Assembly (NCBI RefSeq): GCF_036075115.1
Contig: NZ_CP107958.1
Coordinates: 1,612,001 to 1,676,000 of the forward strand
Source: Streptomyces sp. NBC_00377
GTDB lineage: Bacteria; Actinomycetota; Actinomycetes; Streptomycetales; Streptomycetaceae
Length of the DNA stretch: 64,000 nt
Direction of reading: 5' to 3'
Each line of letters begins with the position of its first letter. Within the stretch, counting starts at the first letter, position 1. Below are positions 27,100 through 36,377 of this stretch, in pieces. Below the pieces are notes generated by a model, which was not told the DNA's origin, ran no database searches, and worked only from the letters and a program-made list of their open reading frames with translations. The position numbers and the translations under genes were made by a program.

Positions 27100-27225
27100 T
27101 GCGTCGGGACTGGCGTCCCCCTGCTCGACACCTGCCACGCCCTGTTCGAGGAGACCGTGGCGCTGGGCCACGCGGGAGCGGACATGATCGCCGTACTGCA
27201 CGCCCTTCGAGCCCGCGGCGCCGAC
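27100..27225 (+). pseudogene. 3-hydroxyisobutyrate/6-phosphogluconate-type dehydrogenase C-terminal remnant
   Basis: Frame 1 encodes 'GVPLLDTCHALFEETVALGHAGADMIAVLHALRARG', which has the pattern of the last two helices of NAD-binding HIBADH-family dehydrogenases (leucine-rich helix, acidic/aromatic 'LFEETVALGHGxxDMxAV'). Nothing upstream in frame belongs to that fold; the heptamer repeat replaces it. The tail beyond is low-complexity and ends at 27399. Best read as a decayed gene end. Confidence 0.45.
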
Positions 27226-27395
27226 AGCGACCATGGCGACGGCGACGACCGGCCCCCGTCGAGCGGTGCGTCGACCGCCTCGGGCAGTGGCGCGGCCCGG
27301 CCACACGAACCGACGGACTCACGAGCGCCCACCGGGCCGCACTCCACGTCACGAGCATCCTCGTCCGGACCCGACGCCGGCCGAGGAGAGGGAAC

Positions 27396-27836
27396 CTAGC
27401 CGATGCGTTCGGCCAGAGCGACGATGATCCCCGAGGGGCCGCGGAGATTGCAGAGCCGGTAGACGTTCTCGTAGTTCGCCACCTCGCCGAGGAGTTCGGC
27501 GCCATGGCGGCGCAGGCGGGTGATCGTGTCGTCGATGTCGTCGACGGCGAACATGACACGGTGCAGGCCCAGGGTGTTGGGCGGCGGGTCGAGAGGTCCG
27601 GCAGTGACCGCCGCGGGGGTGTGGAACTTGGTCAGCTCCAGCTTGCCGTGGCCGTCCGGCGTGCGCATCATCGCGATGGCGCTGCGGACCCCGTCGAGGC
27701 CGACCATCCGGTCTGCCGAGATCCCCTCGATCTGCGCTTCGCCTTCCAGCTCCATGCCGAGCTCGGTGAAGAAGGCGACGGCGGCCTCCAGGTCGTCGAC
27801 GACGATGCCCACGTTGTCCATCCGCCGAATCGTCAA
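27396..27836 (-). CDS. VOC (glyoxalase/bleomycin-resistance) family protein
   Basis: 146 residues if started at the TTG at 27836, which has an ideal GAAGGAG seven bases upstream; an ATG at 27821 without such spacing is the alternative. Two beta-alpha-beta-beta-beta modules: 'MDNVGIVVDDLEAAVAFFTELGMELEGEA' and 'GLHRVMFAVDDIDDTITRLRRHGAELLGEV', ending 'CNLRGPSGIIVALAERIG'. Candidate metal ligands include the C-terminal module His and Glu positions, some of which are not obvious. Could be a lyase, isomerase, dioxygenase or resistance protein. Stands alone. Confidence 0.82.
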   Translation of the reverse strand: MTIRRMDNVGIVVDDLEAAVAFFTELGMELEGEAQIEGISADRMVGLDGVRSAIAMMRTPDGHGKLELTKFHTPAAVTAGPLDPPPNTLGLHRVMFAVDDIDDTITRLRRHGAELLGEVANYENVYRLCNLRGPSGIIVALAERIG

Positions 27837-28221
27837 GGGGTGCTCCTTCTTCGTCGCGCAGTCCGTTGTGGCTACTGGTACCCCAGGGACGGAGCCGGTG
27901 CCGCGTTCTCGACACCCGGACGTGTCGATGTCTTGCCCGGCATTCGGTATCCCATCTGCCGGCGTTTCGGCCGAACTCCTGCTGTCTGCGGCAGGGTTGG
28001 CGCGGCGCGACGGGCGATCACGAGGAATGCGGGGTCTGCTAGATTCGCGACGAACTCGGCCCTGGGCCGGGTGTGGCCGGATGTCGGCTGCACTTCGGCG
28101 TGAGCAGGCGGCGAGGGCATTCGCGTGACGGCTCCGCACGCCTTCGCAACGGCCAGTGCCGTGTCGATCAGCACTATCGAGGGGCCGAAGTGCTCCTTCA
28201 GTTGAGATTCGGGGATCCTTG
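27837..28221. other. Divergent intergenic region, 385 bp
   Basis: No convincing gene. It holds the inverted repeat CGACAC-N6-GTGTCG at 27910-27927, a possible operator for the VOC gene, and a TAGATT -10-like word near 28040. I see no clear -35 partner for either neighbour. Confidence 0.4.
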
Positions 28222-30171
28222 GTGACGACAGAGGCAGGGCTACGCCGTCGGGACGTAACTCCGCGTCGGCCGCTCGTACTGGCGGCGGCGGTGCTCGCGA
28301 TGGCCGGGAGCATCGCCGTTCCTGCGGCAGCACAGGCGACGGCAGGGAAGACCCCGGCCGCGATGGTGCGGCAGGGGGATTTCGCGGCCGCGGCGGCGGA
28401 GTTCGACGTGCCGGAACAGGTGTTGCTGGCGGTGGCCTACCAGGAGTCGGCGTGGGACGCGCACGCCGGTGAATACAGCGCCGGCGGCGGATACGGTCCG
28501 ATGCATCTGACGGACGTGACGGCATCCATGCTGGCCGCCGGGGACGCCGGCGCGGCGGGCCGGGCGGATCTGGCGAGGACCGCCGCGGATCCGGCGTTGC
28601 ACACGTTGCAGGCGGCGGCACGGCTGACCGGGCTTTCGGAACAGCGGCTGCGCACCGACGCGGCGGCGAACATCCGCGGTGGGGCGGCACTTCTGGCGTC
28701 GTACCAGAAGACGGTCGGCGACCGGTCCTCAGCCGATCCGGGGCAGTGGTACGCAGCCGTGGCGCGCTACAGCCAGCCGACCGGGCGGCAAGGCGCGCGG
28801 GCCTTCGCCGACCGCGTCTTCGCCACCCTGAAGAAGGGCGCCGGGCGCACCACGTCGGACGGGCAGCGCGTGACGCTGACGGCCGACCCCCAGGTCAGCC
28901 CGGACACCGGCCAGTTGTCCCGGCTGCCCTTGACGTCGGCGACGGTGGCTAGCACCGAGTGCCCCACGACGGTGGACTGCACGTTCGTGCCGGCGGCGGC
29001 CTCCAACGGCCAGGTGTCCAACCGGCCGGCCAACGGCATCAGGATCGACTCGATCGTCATCCACGACACCGAGTCCTCGTACGCCTCGACCATCACCACC
29101 TTCCAGACCCCCGGCGGCGGAGCCGCGCACTACGTGATGCGGTCCGCGGACGGCGCGGTGACGCAGATGGTTCCCCTGAAGGACCTCGCCTTCCACGCGG
29201 GCAACTACTCGACGAACATGCACTCCGTCGGCATCGAGCACGAGGGGTACGCCGCGCACGGCGCGACCTGGTACACCGAGGCGCAGTACGAGGCGACCGC
29301 GGACCTGGTGACCTATCTGGCGGGGCGGTTCGGTATCCCGCTGGACCGGCAGCACGTCATCGGCCACGACAACGTGGTCGGCCCGACCTCGGGGACCGTG
29401 TCCGGAATGCACTGGGACCCGGGCCCGTCCTGGGACTGGGAGCACTTCATGGCCCTGCTCGGCGCCCCGGTCACCGGTCAGCACGGAGTCGGCGATGCCG
29501 GGTCGGTGGTGACCATCGCCCCCGGCTTCGCCGACAACCGGCAGAGCGTCCAGATCTGCCCCGCCGACGATCCGACCGGCGCCATCACCACGTGCACGCG
29601 CGGAGAGCAGCCGTCCAACTTCGTCTACCTGCGCACCGCCCCCAGCGACGCGGCACCGCTCTTCGGCGACCAGGCGGTCCACCCCGGCGCCGCCGGCACC
29701 GACCGCATCAACGACTGGGGCAGCACCGCCCAGGCCGGCCAGCAGTTCGTCGTCGCCGACAACAGCGGCGACTGGACCGCCATCTGGTACAGCGGCACCC
29801 AGGTCTGGTTCGACAACCCGGGCGGAGCCAACACCGTCCCCGCCCACGGCGTGACCGTCGTCGAGAGCGGCCGGACGCCCTCCGACCCGCCCGTCAAGGT
29901 CTACGGCTCCAGCTACCCCGACGCCGCCGAGTACCCCACGGGCCTGTCACCCTCCACCCAGGCCCCGTTGAGCATGTACACCATCCCGTCGGGCCAGGCC
30001 TACGTCGCCACCGCGCCCGCCGCTCCCACCGACGACTACTTCAAGTCCAGCGGCACCGTCGTCATCGGCGGCAAGTCCATGTACACCATCCAGTACAACC
30101 ACCGCACCGCCCTCGTCTACGAGGGCGACGTCACCGCCACCACCGTCCCTGCCGACACACCGGCCTCCTGA
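28222..30171 (+). CDS. Secreted N-acetylmuramoyl-L-alanine amidase (Amidase_2/PGRP)
   Basis: 649 residues from the GTG at 28222. Signal sequence at ~1-40 ('[25 protein letters not shown]'). A helical lytic-transglycosylase-like N-terminal region (~50-190: '[38 protein letters not shown]') precedes an Amidase_2 domain at ~270-410 with Zn ligands in 'IVIHDTESS' (His ~280), the later '[11 protein letters not shown]' and 'HVIGHDNV'. The C-terminal ~200 residues are SH3-like beta-rich. Expected to cleave the amide between muramic acid and the stem peptide, in wall turnover or development. The combination with an SLT-like head is common in Streptomyces. Confidence 0.87.
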   Translation: MTTEAGLRRRDVTPRRPLVLAAAVLAMAGSIAVPAAAQATAGKTPAAMVRQGDFAAAAAEFDVPEQVLLAVAYQESAWDAHAGEYSAGGGYGPMHLTDVTASMLAAGDAGAAGRADLARTAADPALHTLQAAARLTGLSEQRLRTDAAANIRGGAALLASYQKTVGDRSSADPGQWYAAVARYSQPTGRQGARAFADRVFATLKKGAGRTTSDGQRVTLTADPQVSPDTGQLSRLPLTSATVASTECPTTVDCTFVPAAASNGQVSNRPANGIRIDSIVIHDTESSYASTITTFQTPGGGAAHYVMRSADGAVTQMVPLKDLAFHAGNYSTNMHSVGIEHEGYAAHGATWYTEAQYEATADLVTYLAGRFGIPLDRQHVIGHDNVVGPTSGTVSGMHWDPGPSWDWEHFMALLGAPVTGQHGVGDAGSVVTIAPGFADNRQSVQICPADDPTGAITTCTRGEQPSNFVYLRTAPSDAAPLFGDQAVHPGAAGTDRINDWGSTAQAGQQFVVADNSGDWTAIWYSGTQVWFDNPGGANTVPAHGVTVVESGRTPSDPPVKVYGSSYPDAAEYPTGLSPSTQAPLSMYTIPSGQAYVATAPAAPTDDYFKSSGTVVIGGKSMYTIQYNHRTALVYEGDVTATTVPADTPAS

Positions 30172-30296
30172 CCCACCGCTGATCCCGAGCCACCGCGGAG
30201 GTGCCCTCGGGGGACTCGCAGAACCGCCCCCAGACGGCGATCCCGCGAAATGGCCCTCGCACGGGCGGACGAGAATCAGGGCTTACGCTGCGCGGC

Positions 30297-31037
30297 ATGA
30301 CCAAGTTCTTCGCCACTGTGTGCCTGCCGCCGACGGCGCCCCGGCAGGTTCCACAGGCGATAGCCGCCGCCATGGCGCCCTACAACGCCGACCTCGACGA
30401 CGCATGGAATCCGGTCGGCCGATGGGACTGGTGGGCCATCCACTCCGGTCCGGGCAACGCCTACCTCGTACTGCCTCCGTACGAGCGCGACCGCAGGCTC
30501 GTCACGGCGAAGACCGTGCCGCGCAGGAAGGCCAGGCTCGATGCCCTCGGGCCGCTGGAGTGCTACGGCGGGCCCCGGGGGCTGCTCGACTTCGACGGTA
30601 TGCGCAGGCGGGCGGCACACAGCCATGACGCCCTGGCCGCCGCGTGGAACGAGCTGACCGCGATGCATCCGCCCGCCCGACCGCTGACCGACTTCCTCGC
30701 CCGCCACGAGGCCGAGCCCGAGGAGTACTCCGCGGCAGACGCCAGAGAGGACCATCTGGCCCAGCCGCTGGTGCAGGACGTGGCGCAGCGCGCCGTCGCG
30801 GGAGACCCGCACTTCGACATGTCGTTCCTGCTCAACGACCCGGTCGCCTTCTTCGCGCAGGACCACGAGGAAGCCCGGTCGCGGTCGGTGCAGGGCGCCG
30901 TGCCCGGCTTCGCCCTGCTCGCCCTCGACGGCTCGTGGACGGACGCGGACACGGACGGCCACTGGGAACGGGCCAACCGCTACCTGGACGGCCTCGACGC
31001 CGACACCGTCGTTCTCGACGTGCTCTGCCACTGCTGA
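30297..31037 (+). CDS. Conserved protein of unknown function
   Basis: 246 residues from the ATG at 30297. No domain recognised. Begins 'MTKFFATVCLPPTAPRQVPQAIAAAMAPYNADL', contains a Trp-rich 'GRWDWWAIH' segment, is acidic overall, soluble, without signal or membrane segments, and ends 'DADTVVLDVLCHC'. It resembles hypothetical proteins widespread in Streptomyces that respond to no clear pathway. Neighbours give no operon context; the next gene is convergent. Confidence 0.75.
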   Translation: MTKFFATVCLPPTAPRQVPQAIAAAMAPYNADLDDAWNPVGRWDWWAIHSGPGNAYLVLPPYERDRRLVTAKTVPRRKARLDALGPLECYGGPRGLLDFDGMRRRAAHSHDALAAAWNELTAMHPPARPLTDFLARHEAEPEEYSAADAREDHLAQPLVQDVAQRAVAGDPHFDMSFLLNDPVAFFAQDHEEARSRSVQGAVPGFALLALDGSWTDADTDGHWERANRYLDGLDADTVVLDVLCHC

Positions 31038-31091
31038 GCCGCCAGGCCGGGCCGGCCCGCACGGCCCACCCGGCGCGGCTGCGCGGCGGGA

Positions 31092-31160
31092 TCCGTGATC
31101 GCCCGAACACCGTGATGCCCCGAACACCGTGGCCGCCCGCGGACCGGTGATCGCCCGCAC
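31092..31160. repeat. Degenerate ~17-bp direct repeat
   Basis: The phrase GATCGCCCGAACACCGTG recurs as GATGCCCCGAACACCGTG and again, more loosely, to GTGATCGCCCGCAC. It fills the gap between convergent genes; no stable hairpin seen. Confidence 0.5.
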
Positions 31161-31165
31161 GTCCT

Positions 31166-31615
31166 CTAAGCGTCGCCCGTCCCCCTGGGGATGCCGTACG
31201 CCCGCTCCACCCGCAGGCGCAGGACCAGGCGGCGGTCGCGGACCATGGCGGCGCGGTAGTCGTCCCAGTCGGGATGCTCGCCCTGGACGTCGCGGTAGAG
31301 CCTGACGAGTTCCTCGACGGTGGCGTCGTAGGGGTCCTTCGCGGCCGGCGTGAGGTCGGCGGTGGCCTCGGCGACCGTGTAGGCGCGGTGGTCGGGGGCG
31401 GTGACGTGGTAGGAGGCGCGGGGATCACGGCGCAGGTTGCGGGTCTTGGCGCGGTCGTCCGTCACGGAGATCCGGATGAGGCCCTCGTCCGGATAGTAGC
31501 GGTGGGTCACGTTCGACAGCTGGGGGCGGCCGTCGCGCTTGAGGGTGACCAGTACTCCGACACGGCTCTCGGAGAGGAGTGCGAGCAGCGCGTTCTGCGT
31601 CATGTCCTGAGTCAT
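31166..31615 (-). CDS. PPOX-class F420-dependent oxidoreductase-like protein
   Basis: 149 residues from the ATG at 31615 (144 from the ATG at 31600). A split-barrel flavin/F420 fold: 'LALLSESRVGVLVTLKRDGRPQLSNVTHRYYPDEGLIRISVTDDRAKTRNLRRDPRASYHV' followed by 'VEELVRLYRDVQGEHPDWDDYRAAMVRDRRLVLRLRVERAYG'. That ending is typical of TIGR03618-type F420-binding enzymes. It probably binds F420, abundant in actinobacteria, but some members bind heme or FMN. Divergent from the TetR gene, sharing the twin-palindrome region. Confidence 0.82.
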   Translation of the reverse strand: MTQDMTQNALLALLSESRVGVLVTLKRDGRPQLSNVTHRYYPDEGLIRISVTDDRAKTRNLRRDPRASYHVTAPDHRAYTVAEATADLTPAAKDPYDATVEELVRLYRDVQGEHPDWDDYRAAMVRDRRLVLRLRVERAYGIPRGTGDA

Positions 31616-31723
31616 GTACGACACAACCGGTGCCACCCCGGATGACATTCCCCCCATCCCGACCTGCCGGGCGCACAGGCACACAGAGGCGGCCAGAGGC
31701 AGGCAGAGGTGCAGAAGAGAAGG

Positions 31724-31761
31724 GTAGACACTGTCTACAGCCTTCTGGTAGACAGTGTCTA
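31724..31761. promoter_or_regulatory. Twin palindromes: TetR operator
   Basis: GTAGACACTGTCTAC (31724-31738) and TAGACAGTGTCTA (31749-31761) are each perfect inverted repeats around one central base, with centres 24 bp apart and the same TAGACA/TGTCTA half-sites. The second overlaps the ATG at 31761 of the TetR gene. This is the textbook layout of a self-repressing TetR protein, and would also silence the efflux gene translationally coupled behind it. Confidence 0.85.
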
Positions 31762-32357
31762 TGAGTGTGACCGAGAAGCCTGACCCGGACCCCGGCCTGC
31801 GCACCCGTCTGGTGGACGTCGGCGTGGACCTGCTCTCCCGCGAGGGCGTAGGAGCGCTCACGCTGCGCGAGATCGCCCGCAGGGCCGGCGTCTCGCACGG
31901 TGCGCCCCGCCGCTACTTCCCCACGCACCTGGAGCTGCTGTCGGCCATCGCCCACCGCGGATTCGCCGACCTGGGCGCCCTGGTGACCGCCACCCCCGGC
32001 GACGGCACCGCCGGGCCTCGCGCCCGACTGCGCGAACTGGCCCGCGTCTACATGGAGTTCGCGGCGGACAACCCCGGCATGTACGAGCTGATGTTCCGTC
32101 ACGATCTGCTGGAGAGCGGTCATCTGCGGCTGCGGGACACCAGCCTTCCGCTGTTCGGCGTCCTGGTGGACCTGGTCGGCCAGGTCCGGCCCGGCCGTGA
32201 CGCACGGACCGTCGCGGGCGCGTTGTGGGCGAACCTGCACGGCATCGCCCAGCTCTGGCGCTGGGGAAGTCTCCAACTCGCCACGGGCTCCGACGACTTC
32301 GCGCCCCTTCTGCGCACGGTGCTGGACGCGCATCTCGGCCCCGAGGACGACCGGTGA
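31761..32357 (+). CDS. TetR-family regulator of efflux
   Basis: 198 residues from ATG 31761; a GTG at 31755 would add two. HTH at ~18-62 ('VGVDLLSREGVGALTLREIARRAGVSHGAPRRYFPTHLELLSAIAHRGF') and a TetR_C_33-like C-terminal domain ('LARVYMEFAADNPGMYELMFRHDLL', 'VAGALWANLHGIAQLWRWG'). Its stop overlaps the MFS start by GTGA. The twin operators at its own start indicate autoregulation and control of the pump. Confidence 0.9.
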   Translation: MSVTEKPDPDPGLRTRLVDVGVDLLSREGVGALTLREIARRAGVSHGAPRRYFPTHLELLSAIAHRGFADLGALVTATPGDGTAGPRARLRELARVYMEFAADNPGMYELMFRHDLLESGHLRLRDTSLPLFGVLVDLVGQVRPGRDARTVAGALWANLHGIAQLWRWGSLQLATGSDDFAPLLRTVLDAHLGPEDDR

Positions 32358-33787
32358 GACGCCGGTCCCCGTCCCGGTCCCGCTGCCTGCCGCTGACGCT
32401 CGCGAGCAGCGTGGCCGGCGCCATGGTCGTCGCCCTGGACGGCACCGTGCTCACGGTCGCGCAGCCCGCCCTGCGCCGCGACCTGCACGCCACGTTCCCC
32501 CAGGTGCAGTGGACCAGCACCGGGTATCTCGTCGCGGTGGCCGGCCTGTTGGTGTTCGCCGGACGGCTCGGCGACCGCTTCGGACACCGGCGCACCTTCG
32601 CCCTGGGCATGCTCGGCTTCGGCGCCGCCTCGGCGGGCATCGCGCTGGCGCCGGACATCGGCTGGGTGATCGCGCTCCGGGTCGTGCAGGGCGTGTTCGG
32701 CGCGCTGTTGCAGCCCGCCACCCTGGGGATGCTGCGGGCCGCCTACCCGCCGGAGCGACTGCGGGCGCCGATCGCGGTGCGCACCGCTGCCATCGGGGTG
32801 GCAGCGGCGGCGGGGCCCGTGGTGGGCGGGGCGCTGGCCACGGAGTTCGGCTGGCGGACCGTGTTCCTCCTCAACATCGTGCCCGCCCTGCTGTTCGGTG
32901 TGCTCGCCCTCGCCTCCCGGGACCGCCCGGGGCCGCGCACCGACGTGCCGCTCGACCTGCCCGGCGCCCTGCTGCTCGCCGTAGCCCTGGCCTGTCTGGT
33001 GCACGCGCTCGTCACCCTGCCCGCCCTGGCATGGTCGGCGCCGGTCGCCCTGCTCACGGGGGCCGCCTTCGTACGGCACGAGCGCCGCACCCGTTCCCCG
33101 CTGCTGCCGCCGGAGGTGGTCGGCTCGCCGGCGGTGGGCGGGGCGCTCGGGGTGCTCGTCGTCGCGTCGGCTGCCCTCAATGGCGGGCTTCTGACCTGCG
33201 TCTACGTCCTCCAGGACGGCCTGGGGCTGACCCCGTTGCACAGCGCACTGCTCAGCCTGCCGCTGGCCGCGTCGCTGGTGGCCGCCGCGCCCGCCTCAGC
33301 CGTCCTGCTGCGCCGCTCCGGCGCCCGCGTCACCGTCGTGACAGCACTGGTCGTCCTCGCCGCCGGCCTGCTCCTGCTCGCCCGGGCCTCCGGGGCGGTC
33401 TCCTTCTGCGCCGGCTTCGCGCTGGTGGGCTGGGGCTTCGGCACGGTGATGGTCGTGGCGACGCATGTGGTGGTACGACAGGCTCCCGCGGAGTCGGCCG
33501 GGGTGGCGGGCGGACTTCAGCAGACGGCGATGAACGTCGGGCCGGTGCTGGGCGTGGCGTCGGCGACCGTGCTCATGGGCTTCGGCGCCGCGCGCTCGCC
33601 CCTCGTCCTGTCGGCGTTCGCGGTGGCGGCGGCCCTGCCGGTCTGCCGGGCGCTGCCCGGCCGTCCCCGTCCCGCACCGTCCGCCCGCCCGGTCGGCACA
33701 CGTCCGGGTGGAAGCGACGCAACGCACACCGATCATGACGTCGAAAGGGGTCCGCACACGCGTTCCCTGCGCGACCATGAGGTCTGA
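32354..33787 (+). CDS. MFS drug-efflux transporter (DHA2/EmrB-QacA type)
   Basis: 477 residues from the GTG at 32354. Membrane helices throughout; family motifs 'VVALDGTVLTVAQPALRRDL' in helix 1 (the L-D-x-T-V-x-x-V-A-x-P signature of 14-helix pumps), 'GRLGDRFGHRRTFALG' in loop 2-3 and 'AIGVAAAAGPVVGGALATEFGWRTVFLLNIVPAL' (motif C, antiporter). A proton-driven exporter of a toxic compound, co-translated with its TetR regulator. The C-terminal tail (~35 residues) is hydrophilic. Substrate unknown. Confidence 0.9.
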   Translation: MRRRSPSRSRCLPLTLASSVAGAMVVALDGTVLTVAQPALRRDLHATFPQVQWTSTGYLVAVAGLLVFAGRLGDRFGHRRTFALGMLGFGAASAGIALAPDIGWVIALRVVQGVFGALLQPATLGMLRAAYPPERLRAPIAVRTAAIGVAAAAGPVVGGALATEFGWRTVFLLNIVPALLFGVLALASRDRPGPRTDVPLDLPGALLLAVALACLVHALVTLPALAWSAPVALLTGAAFVRHERRTRSPLLPPEVVGSPAVGGALGVLVVASAALNGGLLTCVYVLQDGLGLTPLHSALLSLPLAASLVAAAPASAVLLRRSGARVTVVTALVVLAAGLLLLARASGAVSFCAGFALVGWGFGTVMVVATHVVVRQAPAESAGVAGGLQQTAMNVGPVLGVASATVLMGFGAARSPLVLSAFAVAAALPVCRALPGRPRPAPSARPVGTRPGGSDATHTDHDVERGPHTRSLRDHEV

Positions 33788-33846
33788 GGGCGTCCGGGCG
33801 GGGTAGGCCGGGACCGCACCTTGAACGATCGCACCGGAGGAAACCG

Positions 33847-35076
33847 ATGGCACTGCTGCGGCAAGAGGTCGACCCGAGCGAGGTCGGACTGGACGCGAAG
33901 GCGCTGGACCGTCTCGATCAGCACGTCGCCCACTTCGTCGACGAGGGGCGCCTGCCCGGGTTCCTCATGGCCGTCTCCCGCGGCGGCCGGGTCGCCCACC
34001 TCACCACGCACGGGCACCGCGACCTCGCCGCCGGACTGCCCGTCGAGGCCGACACCCTCTACCGGATCTACTCGATGACCAAGCCGGTCACCTCGGTCGC
34101 CGCGCTGATACTGGTCGAGGAGGGCGGACTCGGCCTCGACGACCCGGTGGCCGACCACCTCCCGGCCTTCGCCGACCAGCGGGTGTACACCGGCGGCTCG
34201 GGCGCCGGCCTCACCACCCGCCCGGTCGGTCAGCCCCTGCTCGTGAGGCATCTGATGACCCACACGGCCGGGCTGACCTTCGCCTTCTACCACTGCCATC
34301 CCGTCGACGCCCTGTACCGCGAGGCCGGTCTGGAGTCGGCGGTGCTGCCGGGCTCCGACCTGGCCGGGACGGTGGAGGCGTACGCGCGGCTACCGCTCCA
34401 GTTCGAGCCGGGCACACAGTGGAACTACTCGGTCGCCACGAACGTCCTCGGCCGGATCATCGAGGTCGTCTCCGGCCGTCCCCTCGACGAGTTCATCGCC
34501 GAGCGGATCTTCCGCCCGCTCGGCATGCCGGACGCCGGTTTCCAGGTCACGGACGAGCAGGCCGGGCGGCTGGCGGAGCTGTACGGCGACACCGACAGCG
34601 GCGGTATCGAGCCGATCCCCGGCCTGCCGCTGTTCGGCCGCCCCCGCTTCCTGTCGGGAAGCGGCGGCATGGTGGCGACCGCATACGATGTTCACCGTTT
34701 CAGCGAGCTGCTGCGCCGCCGCGGCGAGCTCGACGGCGTGCGGCTGCTCGCTCCCGAGACCGTCGATCTGATGACCCGCAACCATCTTCCCGGGGGCGCC
34801 GACCTGCGCTCGTTCGGCAGCCGCCCCGCCCACGACGAGCCCGGCAACGACGGCGTCGGCTTCGGTCTCGGGGTCTCCGTGGTCATCGACCCGAGCCGCG
34901 CCCAGGCCCCCTGCGGCCTCGGCACCTACGGCTGGAGCGGTGTCGCCACGACGACGTTCTGGGTCGACCCGGGCCGTGATCTGACCGTCCAGTTCCTGAC
35001 CCAGCTGAGGCCGCGCAGATCCCTGAAGCTCTACCCGGACCTCAAGCGACTGGTCCACGAGGCCGTCGTCGGCTGA
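33847..35076 (+). CDS. Serine hydrolase, class C beta-lactamase/esterase family
   Basis: 409 residues. S-x-x-K nucleophile motif 'YSMTKPVTS' with Ser at ~76 and Lys ~79, Y-x-N-like 'WNYSVATNVLG' near 197, and the third motif region near 'GLGTYGWSGVATTTFWVDP', where the KTG box is replaced by 'GWSG', as in EstB/EstEst family VIII esterases and PvdQ-independent 'serine hydrolase' annotations. No signal peptide, so cytosolic. ATG 33847 has GGAGGAAACC upstream. Likely an esterase or transesterase acting on a secondary metabolite or a xenobiotic ester rather than a lactamase. Confidence 0.85.
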   Translation: MALLRQEVDPSEVGLDAKALDRLDQHVAHFVDEGRLPGFLMAVSRGGRVAHLTTHGHRDLAAGLPVEADTLYRIYSMTKPVTSVAALILVEEGGLGLDDPVADHLPAFADQRVYTGGSGAGLTTRPVGQPLLVRHLMTHTAGLTFAFYHCHPVDALYREAGLESAVLPGSDLAGTVEAYARLPLQFEPGTQWNYSVATNVLGRIIEVVSGRPLDEFIAERIFRPLGMPDAGFQVTDEQAGRLAELYGDTDSGGIEPIPGLPLFGRPRFLSGSGGMVATAYDVHRFSELLRRRGELDGVRLLAPETVDLMTRNHLPGGADLRSFGSRPAHDEPGNDGVGFGLGVSVVIDPSRAQAPCGLGTYGWSGVATTTFWVDPGRDLTVQFLTQLRPRRSLKLYPDLKRLVHEAVVG

Positions 35077-35102
35077 CGAGACCGTCGTCGGTCGGCGACC
35101 TC

Positions 35103-36335
35103 TCAGTCGTCGATCCGCAGCGTGAACCCGAGCCCCTCGTCGCCGAGTTCGCGCAGCCACTGTTCGGAGCGCGCGGCCGTCCCTGCCGCCCGGTTCAGCC
35201 CGGACGGCAGGTTGCCGTCCATGATGTGCCGGACGCCCAGGGCGAGCGGCCGGGAGACGCAGCGTGCCATCGCGCTCTCCTTCTCGTCGCCCTCCAGGTC
35301 CAGGAGGTAACTCCCCGACCAGGAGGCGCTGTTACCCGCCCCCTCGGACACGCCGCCGCTGTCGTCGTCGCCCTCGCCGCCGACGTTGTCTCCGCTGCCT
35401 TCGCCCTCGCCGGCCGCGTGCACCTCGAGTGAGACGGCGAGGACCACACGGTCACGATCGGTCTCGGTGGTGGGGTGGGCCGCCGCCAGTTCCTGTGCCA
35501 GCGCGGCGATTTCCCGGTCACCGCCCGTCCTCAGCTGTTCGAAGACGGGGGCCCACGCCCGCAGCCAGCCGTCCAGGCGCAGGGTGCCGCGCACGAAGGT
35601 CCGCGCCGCCCAGGCCCGCGGCAGCCCGTACTGCCGGATGAAGGGAACGCTGTCGCGGTTGGGATAGACCTCGAAGTTCTCGCCGCCGACGAGGTGCTCC
35701 CGTGTGGCCTCCCAGGGCCGGTCGGCCACGGTCTCGACGCCGTTCTCGACGTAACGCGCGGGAGAGCGCAGGGCGTTGAGGACGCCGAAGGGCGCCCAGC
35801 TGAAGCGGTACCTGAAGTCGTTGGGTACCGCGGGGACGCCTCCGCAGTAGGAGGTGAGGCGGTACGAGGCCGCGGTGTCGTCGCCGATCGCCTTGCGGGC
35901 GCGGGCGACGAGGCTGTGCGCGAAGAGGTGGTCGACACCGGGGTCGAGGCCGGCCTCGGTGAGCACGACGATCCCGGCGGCGGAGGCCGCGGGCACCTGC
36001 TCCAGTACCGCGTCGGAGACATAGCTGGAACACGCGAAGTGCGCCCCTCGGGCCACGCACGCCGCCAGCAGGTCCGCGTGCCCGGTCGCGGGCAGCATCG
36101 ACACCACGACATCACCGGGGACCAGTCGGGCCGTGAGCGCGTCGAGGGTGTACGCGCACGGCTCGGCTCGTCCGGTCAGGCCCAGCCGGTCGAGGGCCTC
36201 GGCCGCCCGCTCCTTCGTGCGGTGCCACAGGCGTACGCCGTCGGTGTGCTCGCACAGGGCGGCCAGGCCGCTGCCCGTGGACAGACCGGCGCCGACCCAG
36301 TGGACGGTGCCGGACGCCGGTACCAGATCGGACAT
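35103..36335 (-). CDS. Saccharopine-dehydrogenase-family oxidoreductase with acidic insert
   Basis: 410 residues. Starts with a Rossmann 'VHWVGAGLSTGSGLAAL', keeps 'VVSMLPATGHADLLAACVARGAHFACSSYVSDAV', 'EAGLDPGVDHLFAHSL' and 'YCGGVPAVPNDFRYRFSWAPFGVLNALRSPARYVENG', the glutamate-forming saccharopine dehydrogenase/reductase domain signatures. Residues ~304-335 are an unusual Gly/Glu/Asp/Ser-rich acidic stretch inside the C-terminal domain. Third gene of a minus-strand operon behind the FAD oxidase and the LYS1-like enzyme; 42 bp separate it from the latter. Together they suggest lysine-saccharopine-aminoadipate chemistry. Confidence 0.85.
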   Translation of the reverse strand: MSDLVPASGTVHWVGAGLSTGSGLAALCEHTDGVRLWHRTKERAAEALDRLGLTGRAEPCAYTLDALTARLVPGDVVVSMLPATGHADLLAACVARGAHFACSSYVSDAVLEQVPAASAAGIVVLTEAGLDPGVDHLFAHSLVARARKAIGDDTAASYRLTSYCGGVPAVPNDFRYRFSWAPFGVLNALRSPARYVENGVETVADRPWEATREHLVGGENFEVYPNRDSVPFIRQYGLPRAWAARTFVRGTLRLDGWLRAWAPVFEQLRTGGDREIAALAQELAAAHPTTETDRDRVVLAVSLEVHAAGEGEGSGDNVGGEGDDDSGGVSEGAGNSASWSGSYLLDLEGDEKESAMARCVSRPLALGVRHIMDGNLPSGLNRAAGTAARSEQWLRELGDEGLGFTLRIDD

Positions 36336-36377
36336 GGCCGGACTCCCCTTCTCATAGGCCGAGTTGGCAGGACGGTC

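Noticed and set aside
33847..35076. True beta-lactamase
   Set aside because: No export signal and no KTG box; fits esterase-type serine hydrolases.
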